From Phycisphaeraceae bacterium (GTDB lineage Bacteria > Planctomycetota > Phycisphaerae > Phycisphaerales > UBA1924): 64,000 nucleotides of DNA. Each line of letters begins with the position of its first letter. The first letter of the stretch is position 1. The notes beneath the pieces are model-generated. The model was not told the origin of the DNA, searched no databases, and worked only from the letters and a program-made list of their open reading frames with translations. A program made the position numbers and the translations under genes. The stretch is taken from assembly GCA_023898685.1 (NCBI GenBank), contig CP060234.1:992001-1056000 (forward strand), given 5' to 3'. Positions 1 to 7,757 of this stretch are shown in pieces.

Positions 1-594
1 TACCAGCCGACGCTGGCGACCGAGATGGGCGAGTTGCAGGAGCGGATCACGTCGACGAGCAAGGGCGCCATCACCTCGGTGCAGGCCATCTACGTGCCCG
101 CCGACGACCTGACCGACCCCGCCCCGGCCACCGCCTTCGCCCACCTCGACGCGTTCGTGGTGCTCGAGCGCGGCATCGCCGAGAAGGGCATCTACCCCGC
201 CGTCGACCCGCTGGCCTCGACGAGCCGCATCCTCGACCCGGGCGTCATCGGCGAGCGGCACTACAACGTGTCGCGCCAGGTGCAGCAGATCCTCCAGCGA
301 TACAAGGACCTCCAGGACATCATCGCCATCCTCGGCGTCGACGAGCTGAGCGAAGAGGACAAGCTGGTGGTGGCCCGCGCCCGCAAGATCGAGCGCTTCC
401 TCAGCCAGCCGTTCTACGTCGCCGAGGTGTTCACGGGCTTCTCGGGTGTCTACACGCAGCTCGAGGACACCATCGACAGCTTCGAGCGCCTCGTCGCGGG
501 CGAGGGCGACGACCTGCCCGAGTCGGCGTTCATGTACGTCGGCACGCTCGACGACGCCCGGGCCAAGGCGGAGAAGGCCGCGGCGAACGCCTGA
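1..594 (+). CDS. atpD: ATP synthase F1 subunit beta, C-terminal part (5' end outside window)
   Basis: The reading frame is open from base 1 and runs to TGA at 594, giving the last 197 residues of the catalytic beta subunit of F1Fo ATP synthase. Recognisable family segments are EMGELQERITSTSKGAITS, VPADDLTDPAPATAFAHLD, YPAVDPLASTSRILDP, DELSEEDKLVVARARKIERF and LSQPFYVAEVFTG. The Walker motifs lie upstream of the window. The subunit sits at the cytoplasmic face of the membrane. In many bacteria atpC (epsilon) follows directly, but here the next gene is an unrelated secreted protein. A damaged copy of the last bases of this gene occurs near 2481-2531. Confidence 0.97.
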   Translation, partial: YQPTLATEMGELQERITSTSKGAITSVQAIYVPADDLTDPAPATAFAHLDAFVVLERGIAEKGIYPAVDPLASTSRILDPGVIGERHYNVSRQVQQILQRYKDLQDIIAILGVDELSEEDKLVVARARKIERFLSQPFYVAEVFTGFSGVYTQLEDTIDSFERLVAGEGDDLPESAFMYVGTLDDARAKAEKAAANA

Positions 595-621
595 TCGAAT
601 ACAGGACCCGATTCCTCGAAG

Positions 622-639
622 CCGCGTCGCGAGTCGCGG
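622..639 (+). terminator. GC hairpin after atpD
   Basis: CCGCG and CGCGG can pair around an 8-base loop, 28 bases after the atpD stop. There is no clear U tract, so this is at best a weak or Rho-assisted terminator or an mRNA 3' stabiliser. The hairpin is kept with compensating changes in the downstream copy at 2560-2577. Confidence 0.35.
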
Positions 640-845
640 TATTCTCGTGCGCGTTCAAATCAGCGCACAGAGTGTCGAGACGCGTTTTATCGGACGCTGC
701 GATACCCCAAGCACCCGAAGTCAGTCTTGCCTGTCATCCACCCGCGCAGTAATCTCGATGCCGCCGGGGTTGACTCGCTCGGCGCGCCCGCCGGTCGATA
801 CCCGGCGTCACCGCTCGCGCGACGCCCAGACAAGAAGCCACCACC

Positions 846-2330
846 ATGTCCACCCCGATCGCACCCCACGGCCTTCACCGCGCCGCCTCCTGCCTCGCCG
901 CCGTCGCCCTGCTCGGCCTCGCCTCATCGCCGGCCGCGGCCCAGCTGGACGGCCCACTCGTCATCTACGGCAACGATACAAACACCCAAGACCTGCTTGG
1001 AGCCTCAGTAGACATCGACGGGGGCACGATCATCGCTGGCGCACCGGGCGACACGCCCCACGGGAACTTCTCCGGCTCTGCCTATCTCTTCGACGTGGCC
1101 ACCGGCGCCCAGCTCTTCAAAGTCGTTCCCAGCGACGGCGCGAGCCAGGCCCAGTTCGGCGCCAGCGTTTCCATCTCGGGCGACCGCGCGATCGTCGGCG
1201 CACCGAACGCCAACAAGGTCTATGTCTTCGATGTCCAGACCGGGCAGCAGGTCCGCGTCATCCAGGGCCCGGGCCCGTTTGGCTTCGGGCAAGCGGTCGA
1301 TCTCGACGGAACGACCGCCATCATCGGCTCTCCGTTTACCAACAACTTCCTGGGCGCAGCGTATCTTTACGACATCGAGACCGGGCAACCGATTTCTACC
1401 TTCGGGGGCGCTGGGGGGAACTTTGGCATAGGCGTTTCGATTCGCGGCGATCGTGCCGCGGTCGGCGCACCGAACGGCGTCAATCAGGTTCGGCTCTACG
1501 ACACAGGCACCGGCGCGTTGATCACAACCCTTCAGAGCGCCCAGTCGAGTGGCTTCGGTGAAGATCTGGACATTCAGTTCGGGCAGGTCGTCGTCGGCGC
1601 ACCTGCGACAGTGGCAAACGGGTTCACCACGGGACGCGTTGCGACGTTCGATGCGCCGTCAGGGACAGCGCACATCTTTGCGTCGTGGCCTCCCTTCGCC
1701 ATCGGAAGCACCGTTGCCGTGAACAGTGCCGGTTACCTTGCGACGGGCACCGAGTTTGATCCGTTTCAGGGCAATCCGGGCCAGGGTACGCTGGTCTCGT
1801 ACGGCTCCGATATGTCGGTCTCTGCCAACGTATTCCTCTCTGTGCCCGCGTCGAGTCTGGCCGCGTACGACGAGTATGTCGTCGTCGGCCTGCAAGGCGA
1901 CCCTGGTTTCGGTTCCAGCGCTGGCGCCGTCAATGTCTACACGGATGCCCGCACGCTCGTTCTCCGGTTCCTGTCTCAGCCCGAGAGCGCGATCGTGTCC
2001 GAGGGTGGCCAGGTCGCGTTGTCCGTTGTGGTGGGCGGGGTTCCGCTCGATTACCAGTGGCGGCGCAACGGCACCCCTTTGAGCGACGGCGGGAACATCA
2101 GCGGAGCCCGAACCGACACCCTCACCATCACCGATGTCTCCGTCGCCGACATCGCGACCTACGACTGCGTCGTCAGCGACAGCGGGCCCGACTCGATCAC
2201 CAGCAATCCCGCCGTGATCGCCGTCATCGCCGACACGAACCCCTGCCTCGCCGACCTCAACGACGACGGCCTGCTCGACCTCGCCGACGTCACGCTCTTC
2301 GTCTCCACCTTCCTCGCCGGCTGCCCCTGA
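846..2330 (+). CDS. Secreted FG-GAP-like repeat protein with Ig-like domain and dockerin-like C-terminus
   Basis: The 494-residue protein starts with a signal peptide (about residues 1-33, ending SSPAAAQ). Residues 40-330 carry several repeats of the type SGDRAIVGAPN...VYVFD, which resemble FG-GAP or beta-propeller blades. Residues about 375-460 look like an Ig-like domain (YQWRRNGTPL ... TLTITDVSVADIATYDCVV). The end, LADLNDDGLLDLADVTLF followed by a short hydrophobic stretch and GCP, is one EF-hand of a dockerin-like module common in Phycisphaerae. It is probably exported and attached to the cell surface or matrix; the ligand is unknown. The start at ATG 846 is supported by the signal peptide directly after it. 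The gene sits between atpD and a partial copy of the atpD tail. Confidence 0.85.
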   Translation: MSTPIAPHGLHRAASCLAAVALLGLASSPAAAQLDGPLVIYGNDTNTQDLLGASVDIDGGTIIAGAPGDTPHGNFSGSAYLFDVATGAQLFKVVPSDGASQAQFGASVSISGDRAIVGAPNANKVYVFDVQTGQQVRVIQGPGPFGFGQAVDLDGTTAIIGSPFTNNFLGAAYLYDIETGQPISTFGGAGGNFGIGVSIRGDRAAVGAPNGVNQVRLYDTGTGALITTLQSAQSSGFGEDLDIQFGQVVVGAPATVANGFTTGRVATFDAPSGTAHIFASWPPFAIGSTVAVNSAGYLATGTEFDPFQGNPGQGTLVSYGSDMSVSANVFLSVPASSLAAYDEYVVVGLQGDPGFGSSAGAVNVYTDARTLVLRFLSQPESAIVSEGGQVALSVVVGGVPLDYQWRRNGTPLSDGGNISGARTDTLTITDVSVADIATYDCVVSDSGPDSITSNPAVIAVIADTNPCLADLNDDGLLDLADVTLFVSTFLAGCP

Positions 2331-2392
2331 CCCCCACACCCGCCGAGCAGGACAAACCCACCCCGCGACCCACCCGTGTGCCCGCCTTGGAG

Positions 2393-2466
2393 CCGGGTGC
2401 AGTGGCAACACCGCGCAAGCGGTTTCTCCACGATCTCCGAGAAGGGATCGCGGAGAAGCGGCGTAC
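2393..2466 (+). repeat. Dispersed repeat family 2, copy A
   Basis: About 74 bases match the reverse complement of 5501-5574 at roughly 80 percent, with a 26-base exact core containing GCGCAAGCGGTTTCTCC. The segment holds an inverted repeat, TTCTCCACGATC then GATCGCGGAGAA, that could form an 11 of 12 base-pair stem. Confidence 0.75.
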
Positions 2467-2480
2467 ACTCACGCCGCCGG

Positions 2481-2578
2481 CCGAGCGCCTCGTCACGGGC
2501 GAAGGCGGAGAAGGCCGCGGCCAACGCGTGAGCGAGCTTGGCACTCCGATTACGAGAAGCCGCGCCGGATGGCGCGGT
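2481..2578 (+). repeat. Degenerate copy of the atpD 3' end and its downstream hairpin
   Basis: GAGCGCCTCGTC...GGGCGA and then GGCGGAGAAGGCCGCGG...AACGC..TGA repeat the last codons of atpD (484-594) with about 60 bases deleted and the frame broken. 29 bases after the relic stop comes the hairpin CCGCGC-GCGCGG (2560-2577), at the same spacing as the hairpin after real atpD. The block therefore looks like a duplicated atpD tail plus 3' untranslated region. Confidence 0.7.
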
Positions 2579-2862
2579 ACTTTGTCATGCATGTGAACCG
2601 GGCCCGCATGACGCTCCGCTCCGTCGCATCGGCCCGGTTTGTCGACATGTTTCGTACAGAAGTACGAAAGTTCGGACATGAGTGCGTCGTGGGCACAAGG
2701 GACTGGCCACCATTGGCCGTTTTCGCCGCCCTTGGCCACGGGTGGAAGAGTTGCCCACGCTGCCCCAGCCCTGCTCGCGGCTTGCCTTCCGGCACGCCGC
2801 TTGTATTCGATTTCATCGTCGCCTCTCGCGCGTCACGCACATAGGACTACAAGTCCAGGGGA

Positions 2863-4173
2863 ATGACCATGAGACTTAATGGCGTTGCACCGGTCGTCGT
2901 TCAGCTGTCCCTTCTTGCCGCCCCCTGCGTGGCGAGCCTCCCGGCGTTCAACCGGATCGACCTCGCCGCGGGCTCGGGCCCCGTCGACGCCGCCGCCGGC
3001 GACTACGACGGCGACGGGGACCTCGATCTCGCGATCGTGGATCACGGCGTGTTCGCGGGCTCGTGGACCAACTACGGCGTGCGGATCATGGTGAACGATG
3101 GTGCCGGCGGATTCACCACGTCGTCCTACCTGCCCTTCCCCGCGGGCATGGCCGAGCCCAACGCGGTGGTCGCGCGAGACTTCGACAGCGACGGAGATCT
3201 CGATCTGGCCGTCGCGGTCGGGTACACGGGGTTCAACCAGAGCGCCGTGATGATGATGCTCAACGACGGCGCGGGCGGGTTCGCGCAGATGACGCCGTTC
3301 GGCACCGGCTATGGCCCGGTCTCGGTCGCCGCGGCCGACGTCGATCTCGACGATGACTACGACCTCATGACCGCGAACACGGTCTCGTCCACCGTCACGA
3401 TGCTCTACAACGACGGGGCCGGGTCGATGAACACGTTCATGACCTACGGCACCGCGACCAACCCCAAGCGGATCGAGTTCGCCGACCTCGACGGGGACGG
3501 CGATCCGGACGCCGTCGAGACGTGGCTGCACGGCGTTGTCGTCGCGCGCAACGACGGCACCGGTCTGCTCACCGCCTGGGGCACCTACACCGCCGGCATC
3601 CGCCCGGACGGCATCGCGTTCGGCGACCTGGACGGAGACGCCGACCCCGAGATGCTCATCGCCGACTACACGGGCGGGCACGTCACCGCCTTCTTCAATG
3701 ACGGCGCAGGCCTGTTCCCGAGTTCAACGTCCTACACGGTGGCCACCGGACCGGCGGACATGGCTGTGTTCGATCTCGACGGCGACATCGACGCCGACCT
3801 GGCGATCGCGTCACGGAGCACGAACCAGGTTGAGGTGCGCCTCAACAATGGCGAGGCGGGCCTCGGTGAGACCCACTTCCTCGCGGTCGGGGCGGGCCCG
3901 TCCTCGATCCTGGTCGCCGACCTCAACGCGGACGGCTCACCCGACATCGTGACCACGAACGCCGACGGAGATTCGATCTCGCTGTTGCTGAGCGACGCGG
4001 GCTGCCCCGCCGACCTGGCCCCGCCGTTCGGCACGCTCGACCTCAACGACATCCAGGCCTTCATCGCGGGGTTCATCGCCGCCGATCCGATCGCCGACCT
4101 GACCGGGGATGGGATCCTCGACCTCGATGATGTCAGCGCGTTCATCGCATCCTTCCTTGCCGGCTGTCCGTGA
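2863..4173 (+). CDS. Secreted VCBS/FG-GAP repeat protein with dockerin-like C-terminus
   Basis: The 436-residue protein has an N-terminal hydrophobic signal (about residues 5-25). Seven repeats follow, each with an acidic calcium-binding-type loop: DYDGDGDLDLA, DFDSDGDLDLA, DVDLDDDYDL, DLDGDGDPDA, DLDGDADPEM, DLDGDIDADLA and DLNADGSPDI. They are spaced about 50-55 residues apart, as in VCBS beta-propellers. The C-terminus carries two dockerin-like EF-hands (TLDLNDIQAFIAGF and DLTGDGILDLDDVSAFIASF) and ends GCP. The role is probably extracellular; the partner is unknown. A second ATG six bases downstream is an equally plausible start. It resembles the gene at 846-2330 in general plan but not in detailed sequence. 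Confidence 0.87.
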   Translation: MTMRLNGVAPVVVQLSLLAAPCVASLPAFNRIDLAAGSGPVDAAAGDYDGDGDLDLAIVDHGVFAGSWTNYGVRIMVNDGAGGFTTSSYLPFPAGMAEPNAVVARDFDSDGDLDLAVAVGYTGFNQSAVMMMLNDGAGGFAQMTPFGTGYGPVSVAAADVDLDDDYDLMTANTVSSTVTMLYNDGAGSMNTFMTYGTATNPKRIEFADLDGDGDPDAVETWLHGVVVARNDGTGLLTAWGTYTAGIRPDGIAFGDLDGDADPEMLIADYTGGHVTAFFNDGAGLFPSSTSYTVATGPADMAVFDLDGDIDADLAIASRSTNQVEVRLNNGEAGLGETHFLAVGAGPSSILVADLNADGSPDIVTTNADGDSISLLLSDAGCPADLAPPFGTLDLNDIQAFIAGFIAADPIADLTGDGILDLDDVSAFIASFLAGCP

Positions 4174-4207
4174 CACCCACGCCCGCGGAGTAAGACCATC
4201 TCAATCG

Positions 4208-4243
4208 GCGACCCGTCGTGCCCTTCCGGGGGCGACGGGTCGC
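4208..4243. terminator. Hairpin between convergent genes
   Basis: A perfect 11-base inverted repeat, GCGACCCGTCG and CGACGGGTCGC, is separated by 14 bases. It lies between the convergent ends of the genes at 2863-4173 and 4325-5413. There is no long U tract on either strand, so it is a likely but unproven bidirectional terminator. Confidence 0.5.
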
Positions 4244-4324
4244 TTGCGCGAGGGCCGCATCCGCCAGATCGCAGAACAGAGCCGCCCGGCGCGGCGAACA
4301 CACCGGAAAGCCAATCCCGCGGAA

Positions 4325-5413
4325 CTACGCCGTGGCTGTGTACCCGAACGACGTGTCCCGCCGCCGCCTCAGCTCGCTGTGGTACAACCGCCCCAGTGTG
4401 TCGGCGTGCTCGCCAACCCAGTCGGTCAGCCGGATGCGCCCCGTGCTCCCCGCACGCGAATCCAGAAAGCCCGCCGTCAGCGCCGCGATCTCGTCCCGCG
4501 TCAGGACGACGTCATGCAGCAGGGGCCCCAGCACCGCCGAGGCGATCACGCCCGTCCACTCCGGCACAGGCACGATCGCCCGCCTCACCCCGATCAGCCC
4601 CGCGATCCGCCGCACAAGCTCGCCGAATTCGAACCGCTCGGGCCCCACGGCGTCGGTCACCGTATCGGTGTCCTCGAACGCGACGCGCACCGCGAGGTCG
4701 GCGAAGTCGTCGACGTGCATGGGGCGGATGCCGTACCGCCCGCCCCCGAACAGCCCGAAGACGGGCAGATGCCGCAGCACCCACGCGATGTTGTTCACCA
4801 GGATGTCGTGCCGCCCGAACAGCACGCCGGGGCGCAGGATCGCCTGCGAAACCCCGGTCTCCCGCAGCGCATCCTCCAGCTCGGCCTTGCCGGCGTAGTA
4901 GCTCAGCCGCGAAGCGAGGGCTTCTGAAGGCGACCGACGGACGAGGTCTCCCCCCTCTCCTCCCCCGTTTCCAACGGGGGAGGTGGCCGAGCGAAGCGAG
5001 GTCGGAGGGGGTCTTCGCAAACCAACCACGTCCGCATCAATCCCCCTCGGATTCAGAATGCTCACGTGCACCACCCGCCGCACACCCGCGGCCTTCGCCG
5101 CCTCGAACAGCGCCTTCGTGTTCGCCACCGCCTCCACGTGGCTGAACCGGACGCACTGCCCGCGGCTTCTCCCCGCGTAGTTGAACCGCACCCAGTACGT
5201 GTTGAACAGCACCTCCGCCCCCCGCAGCGACCCGACCAGCTCGTCCGCCCGGTCGAACCGCAGGGGCCTGATCTCGAGGTCCTCCCCGAACGGGTTGGGC
5301 CGCCCCGGCGAGTTCGTCAGCGTCCGCACGAGGCACCCCCGCGCCACGAGCCGCTCGGCGATCGCCCGCCCCGAATACCCCAGAGCCCCGGTGACGGCGT
5401 GGATCGGTTTCAT
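4325..5413 (-). CDS. NAD(P)-dependent epimerase/dehydratase-like protein (extended/atypical SDR) with an in-frame repeat insertion
   Basis: The N-terminus VTGALGYSGRAIAERL is a Rossmann GxxGxxG motif, and SYYAGKAELE supplies the YxxxK catalytic pair. RPGVLFGRHDILVNNIAW and RPMHVDDFADLAVR are typical of NmrA/NDUFA9-like SDRs. The substrate cannot be told from the sequence. Between VVHVSILNPRG and SYYAGK lie about 38 extra residues (PPPTSLRSATSPVGNGGGEG and flanks) encoded by a copy of a palindromic intergenic repeat (4957-5016), read in frame. I chose ATG at 5413; a GTG six bases upstream (5419) is possible. A perfect 18-base palindrome lies 14 bases upstream of the start. Confidence 0.82.
   Translation of the reverse strand: MKPIHAVTGALGYSGRAIAERLVARGCLVRTLTNSPGRPNPFGEDLEIRPLRFDRADELVGSLRGAEVLFNTYWVRFNYAGRSRGQCVRFSHVEAVANTKALFEAAKAAGVRRVVHVSILNPRGIDADVVGLRRPPPTSLRSATSPVGNGGGEGGDLVRRSPSEALASRLSYYAGKAELEDALRETGVSQAILRPGVLFGRHDILVNNIAWVLRHLPVFGLFGGGRYGIRPMHVDDFADLAVRVAFEDTDTVTDAVGPERFEFGELVRRIAGLIGVRRAIVPVPEWTGVIASAVLGPLLHDVVLTRDEIAALTAGFLDSRAGSTGRIRLTDWVGEHADTLGRLYHSELRRRRDTSFGYTATA
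4957..5016 (+). repeat. Dispersed repeat family 1, copy inside a coding gene
   Basis: The core is CTCCTCCCCCGTTTCCAACG, then GGGGGAGGTGGCCGAGCGAA, then GCGAGGTCGGAGGGGG. It matches intergenic copies at 23700-23758, 44212-44280 and (inverted) 44308-44360. This copy is read on the minus strand inside the epimerase gene without breaking the frame. Confidence 0.85.
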
Positions 5414-5426
5414 GATCACACTGTAG

Positions 5427-5444
5427 TTTCAGAATATTCTGAAA
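5427..5444. promoter_or_regulatory. Perfect 18-base palindrome upstream of the epimerase gene
   Basis: TTTCAGAATATTCTGAAA is its own reverse complement and is AT-rich in a GC-rich region. It lies 14 bases before the ATG at 5413 on the minus strand, where a promoter or ribosome-binding region is expected. It is a plausible operator for a dimeric repressor; the regulator is not identified. Confidence 0.55.
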
Positions 5445-5500
5445 TCAATGCGTTTGTCGGATTCCCCGGACGCCGAGGTGAACTTCCAGGTGCCGTAGAG

Positions 5501-5574
5501 ACGCGTCGCTTCTCCACGATCGAACGTCGTGGATCGTGGAGAAACCGCTTGCGCGGTGTCTCCACGGCACCCGG
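5501..5574 (-). repeat. Dispersed repeat family 2, copy B
   Basis: This is the inverted counterpart of 2393-2466. It contains a perfect 12-base stem, TTCTCCACGATC and GATCGTGGAGAA, around a 10-base loop. A short tandem run (GGCACCC three times) follows at about 5566-5586. Confidence 0.75.
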
Positions 5575-5628
5575 CACCCGGCACCCGGCGAAGCGTTCAA
5601 GTGGGCCGGATCAAGGCGTGAGCGTGGG

Positions 5629-6150
5629 TCACCGCGGCCGCCAATCGAACATCCATACGAGGGGGCGACCCGGAGCAAACAGTAGAGGTAGGAGCAGGGT
5701 CGGTATTCCGGCGGCAACAAGACAAGTCAGCAAGGCCCAGAACCGCCTATCACCCCGCAATCCGATCCGGATGCGCCAGTAAACGAACACCGGAAGCAGG
5801 ACCAGCAAGCCGAAGACCGATCCGAGTGAACCGAGCAGGCAAAGTGCCAGTCCCTTCTCAAGCAGATCGAGCACAGGATGCCCGCCAGGGTCGATGGGCG
5901 TCCGGCGGGGAATCTCCAGGGCAACGTGGGCGATAACCCAGCCTGCCAGCGAGACGACGAAGAACGCGGCAGAGGGCAACTGGCTCAGAAGGTAGAGAGC
6001 GACCGTCTGCCCGGTCCACCACCGGCGATGCCAGATCTCACCGCGTGTTTTCAGCGTCGATCCGCACTCGGGGCAAATCGCATCATGCCCGAGACGCTCG
6101 AGTGAGTAGCCGCAACACTCGCATGCGTTTGGTTCCGTTTTCCCGAGCAT
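5629..6150 (-). CDS. Zinc-ribbon membrane protein, function unknown
   Basis: The 173-residue protein opens with two Cys pairs (CECCGYSL about residue 10 and CPECGSTL about residue 29), a small zinc ribbon. Three to four hydrophobic segments follow, about residues 50-72, 100-125 and 140-160. The same layout recurs at 31647-32324 and 32321-33220, and with the ribbon at the C-terminus at 25219-26019. It lies downstream of rho on the same strand, with 27 bases between them, so co-transcription is possible. No enzymatic motif is visible. Confidence 0.72.
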   Translation of the reverse strand: MLGKTEPNACECCGYSLERLGHDAICPECGSTLKTRGEIWHRRWWTGQTVALYLLSQLPSAAFFVVSLAGWVIAHVALEIPRRTPIDPGGHPVLDLLEKGLALCLLGSLGSVFGLLVLLPVFVYWRIRIGLRGDRRFWALLTCLVAAGIPTLLLPLLFAPGRPLVWMFDWRPR

Positions 6151-6177
6151 GGTCGTCTGATCATCGCCTGGATCGGG

Positions 6178-7371
6178 TTACCCCAACCCCACCAGCTTGT
6201 CGTTCGTCTCGAACCGCGCCATCGCCGCGAGGAGCTGCTCGATCTGCTGATCGGGCCGCATGTTCATCATGCGGCGGCGGAGGGCCGTGACGGTCGCGAG
6301 CGTCTTCTCGTCGAGCAGCAAGTGCTCCTTCCGCGTGCCGCTCGCGGCGAGGTCCATCGCGGGGAAGAGGCGCTTCTCGGAGACCTTGCGGTCGAGGATG
6401 AGCTCCATGTTGCCGGTGCCCTTGAACTCCTCGAAGATGACCTGGTCGCCCTGGCTGCCCGTGTCGACCAGGCACGTCGCGAGCATGGTGAGGCTGCCGC
6501 CCTCCTCGGTGTTGCGCGCGGCGCCGAAGATCTGCTTGGGGATCTCCAGCGCCCGGCTGTCGATGCCGCCCGACATCGTCCGCCCGCTGTTGGCGTGCTT
6601 GTTCGAGCGGTTGAACGCCCGCCCCAGCCTCGTCAGCGAGTCCATCATCACCAGCACGTGCCGGCCCGCCTCGACCATCCGCTTGCAGCGCTCGAGCGTG
6701 AGCGTCGCGAGCTGGATGTGCCGCTCGACGTCGTGGTCGTTGCTCGACGCGAGGATGCGGATGCGATCGCGAGCCCAGTCGTGGGGCCACTCGTCGTCGG
6801 CGCGTGTGACCGCGAACGTGCGCTTGAAGTCGGTCACCTCCTCGGGCCGCTCGTCGATCAGCAGCAGGATGACGTGCATGTCCGGGTGATTGCGCAGGAT
6901 CGACTCGGTGATCTGCTTCATCAGAGTCGTCTTGCCCGCCTTGGGCGGGCTGACGATCATGCCCCGCTGACCCCGCCCGATGGGGCAGAACAGGTCGACC
7001 AGGCGGCATGCGTCGGGGCAGCCCGGATACTCGAGCGTCAGCCTGGGCTGCGGGTCGATGCTCGTCAACTCCTCGAAGGGCTTCGCGTTCGCGAACGCCT
7101 CCGGGTCCATCCCCTCGATCGCGACGAACGACTCGACCACGGGCCGCACGTTGCGAGGCCCCGGCTTGCCCCGCCTCCGCCGGCTCTTCTTGTGCCCCAC
7201 CGACACCGTCACCTCGAGCCCGTTCCGCAGCGGCAGCACATCACCGAACGACACCGGGACATACGGATCGTCCGCGTGCTGGAGCACCACGGCCGAGTCG
7301 GAAATCTGGCGCACCCGTCCCTCGGCGCGTTGCGGCCACTCGAGGATGCCAGTCAGCGTGTTGTCTTCCAT
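6178..7371 (-). CDS. rho: Transcription termination factor Rho
   Basis: The 397-residue protein is a hexameric RNA-dependent ATPase that ends transcription of untranslated RNA. Visible motifs are the Walker A loop SPPKAGKTT, Walker B-type VLLLIDERPEEVTDF, GRAFNRSNK, and the C-terminal RNA-translocation region GGSLTMLATCLVDTGSQGDQ. FKGTGNMELILDR and SEKRLFPAMDLAASGTRKE are nearly invariant in Rho. The N-terminus is short: about 70 residues with a basic stretch (KKSRRRRGKPGP) precede the core, so the usual N-terminal helical subdomain appears reduced. Rho commonly regulates its own leader; the 386-base gap upstream could hold such a leader. Confidence 0.97.
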   Translation of the reverse strand: MEDNTLTGILEWPQRAEGRVRQISDSAVVLQHADDPYVPVSFGDVLPLRNGLEVTVSVGHKKSRRRRGKPGPRNVRPVVESFVAIEGMDPEAFANAKPFEELTSIDPQPRLTLEYPGCPDACRLVDLFCPIGRGQRGMIVSPPKAGKTTLMKQITESILRNHPDMHVILLLIDERPEEVTDFKRTFAVTRADDEWPHDWARDRIRILASSNDHDVERHIQLATLTLERCKRMVEAGRHVLVMMDSLTRLGRAFNRSNKHANSGRTMSGGIDSRALEIPKQIFGAARNTEEGGSLTMLATCLVDTGSQGDQVIFEEFKGTGNMELILDRKVSEKRLFPAMDLAASGTRKEHLLLDEKTLATVTALRRRMMNMRPDQQIEQLLAAMARFETNDKLVGLG

Positions 7372-7757
7372 AGGTCCTTCTCTACCCGGCTCCTCCGCCG
7401 GGCGTCCGCGGGCGCGGTCTCAAACTCATCGCGTCGAGATTCGGCCCGCCGGACGCGGCCCCCGGCTCTGGGGAACACCCACCACATCCGTCACCACAGC
7501 CGTGGCGAGAGCCGAGGTCGCTTGGTTTCACTCTTCCGCCCGGGGCCCCGGCGTCTTGTGCGTCCGGGCCCGGCTTTCGGGCGCACCGATTCGTGCGCCG
7601 CGCCGGTAGTATGGTCGAACCGGGCCGTAGAAGTCAAGTCCGATTTCGTATCACCCCGTACATCGGGCGGTGAGGCCCGCCGCCCGCACCACCTTGTGAA
7701 GATTGTGTCAACCCGTTCACGCTACCATAGCACCCGTTCTCGGGCCTCGGGCAGCGC
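7372..7757. other. Divergent intergenic region between rho and ptsI
   Basis: These 386 bases separate two divergent genes and must hold both promoters. I see no gene and no strong consensus promoter. Several GC-rich inverted stretches occur near 7535-7600. Nothing more can be supported. Confidence 0.5.

Larger units (their letters stand above)
2331..2862. other. Intergenic region with repeat and atpD-tail relic
   Basis: No convincing gene is present in these 532 bases. The stretch holds a palindromic repeat (2393-2466), a damaged copy of the atpD 3' end with its hairpin (2481-2578), and about 280 bases in which I see nothing recognisable before the next start codon. Confidence 0.6.
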
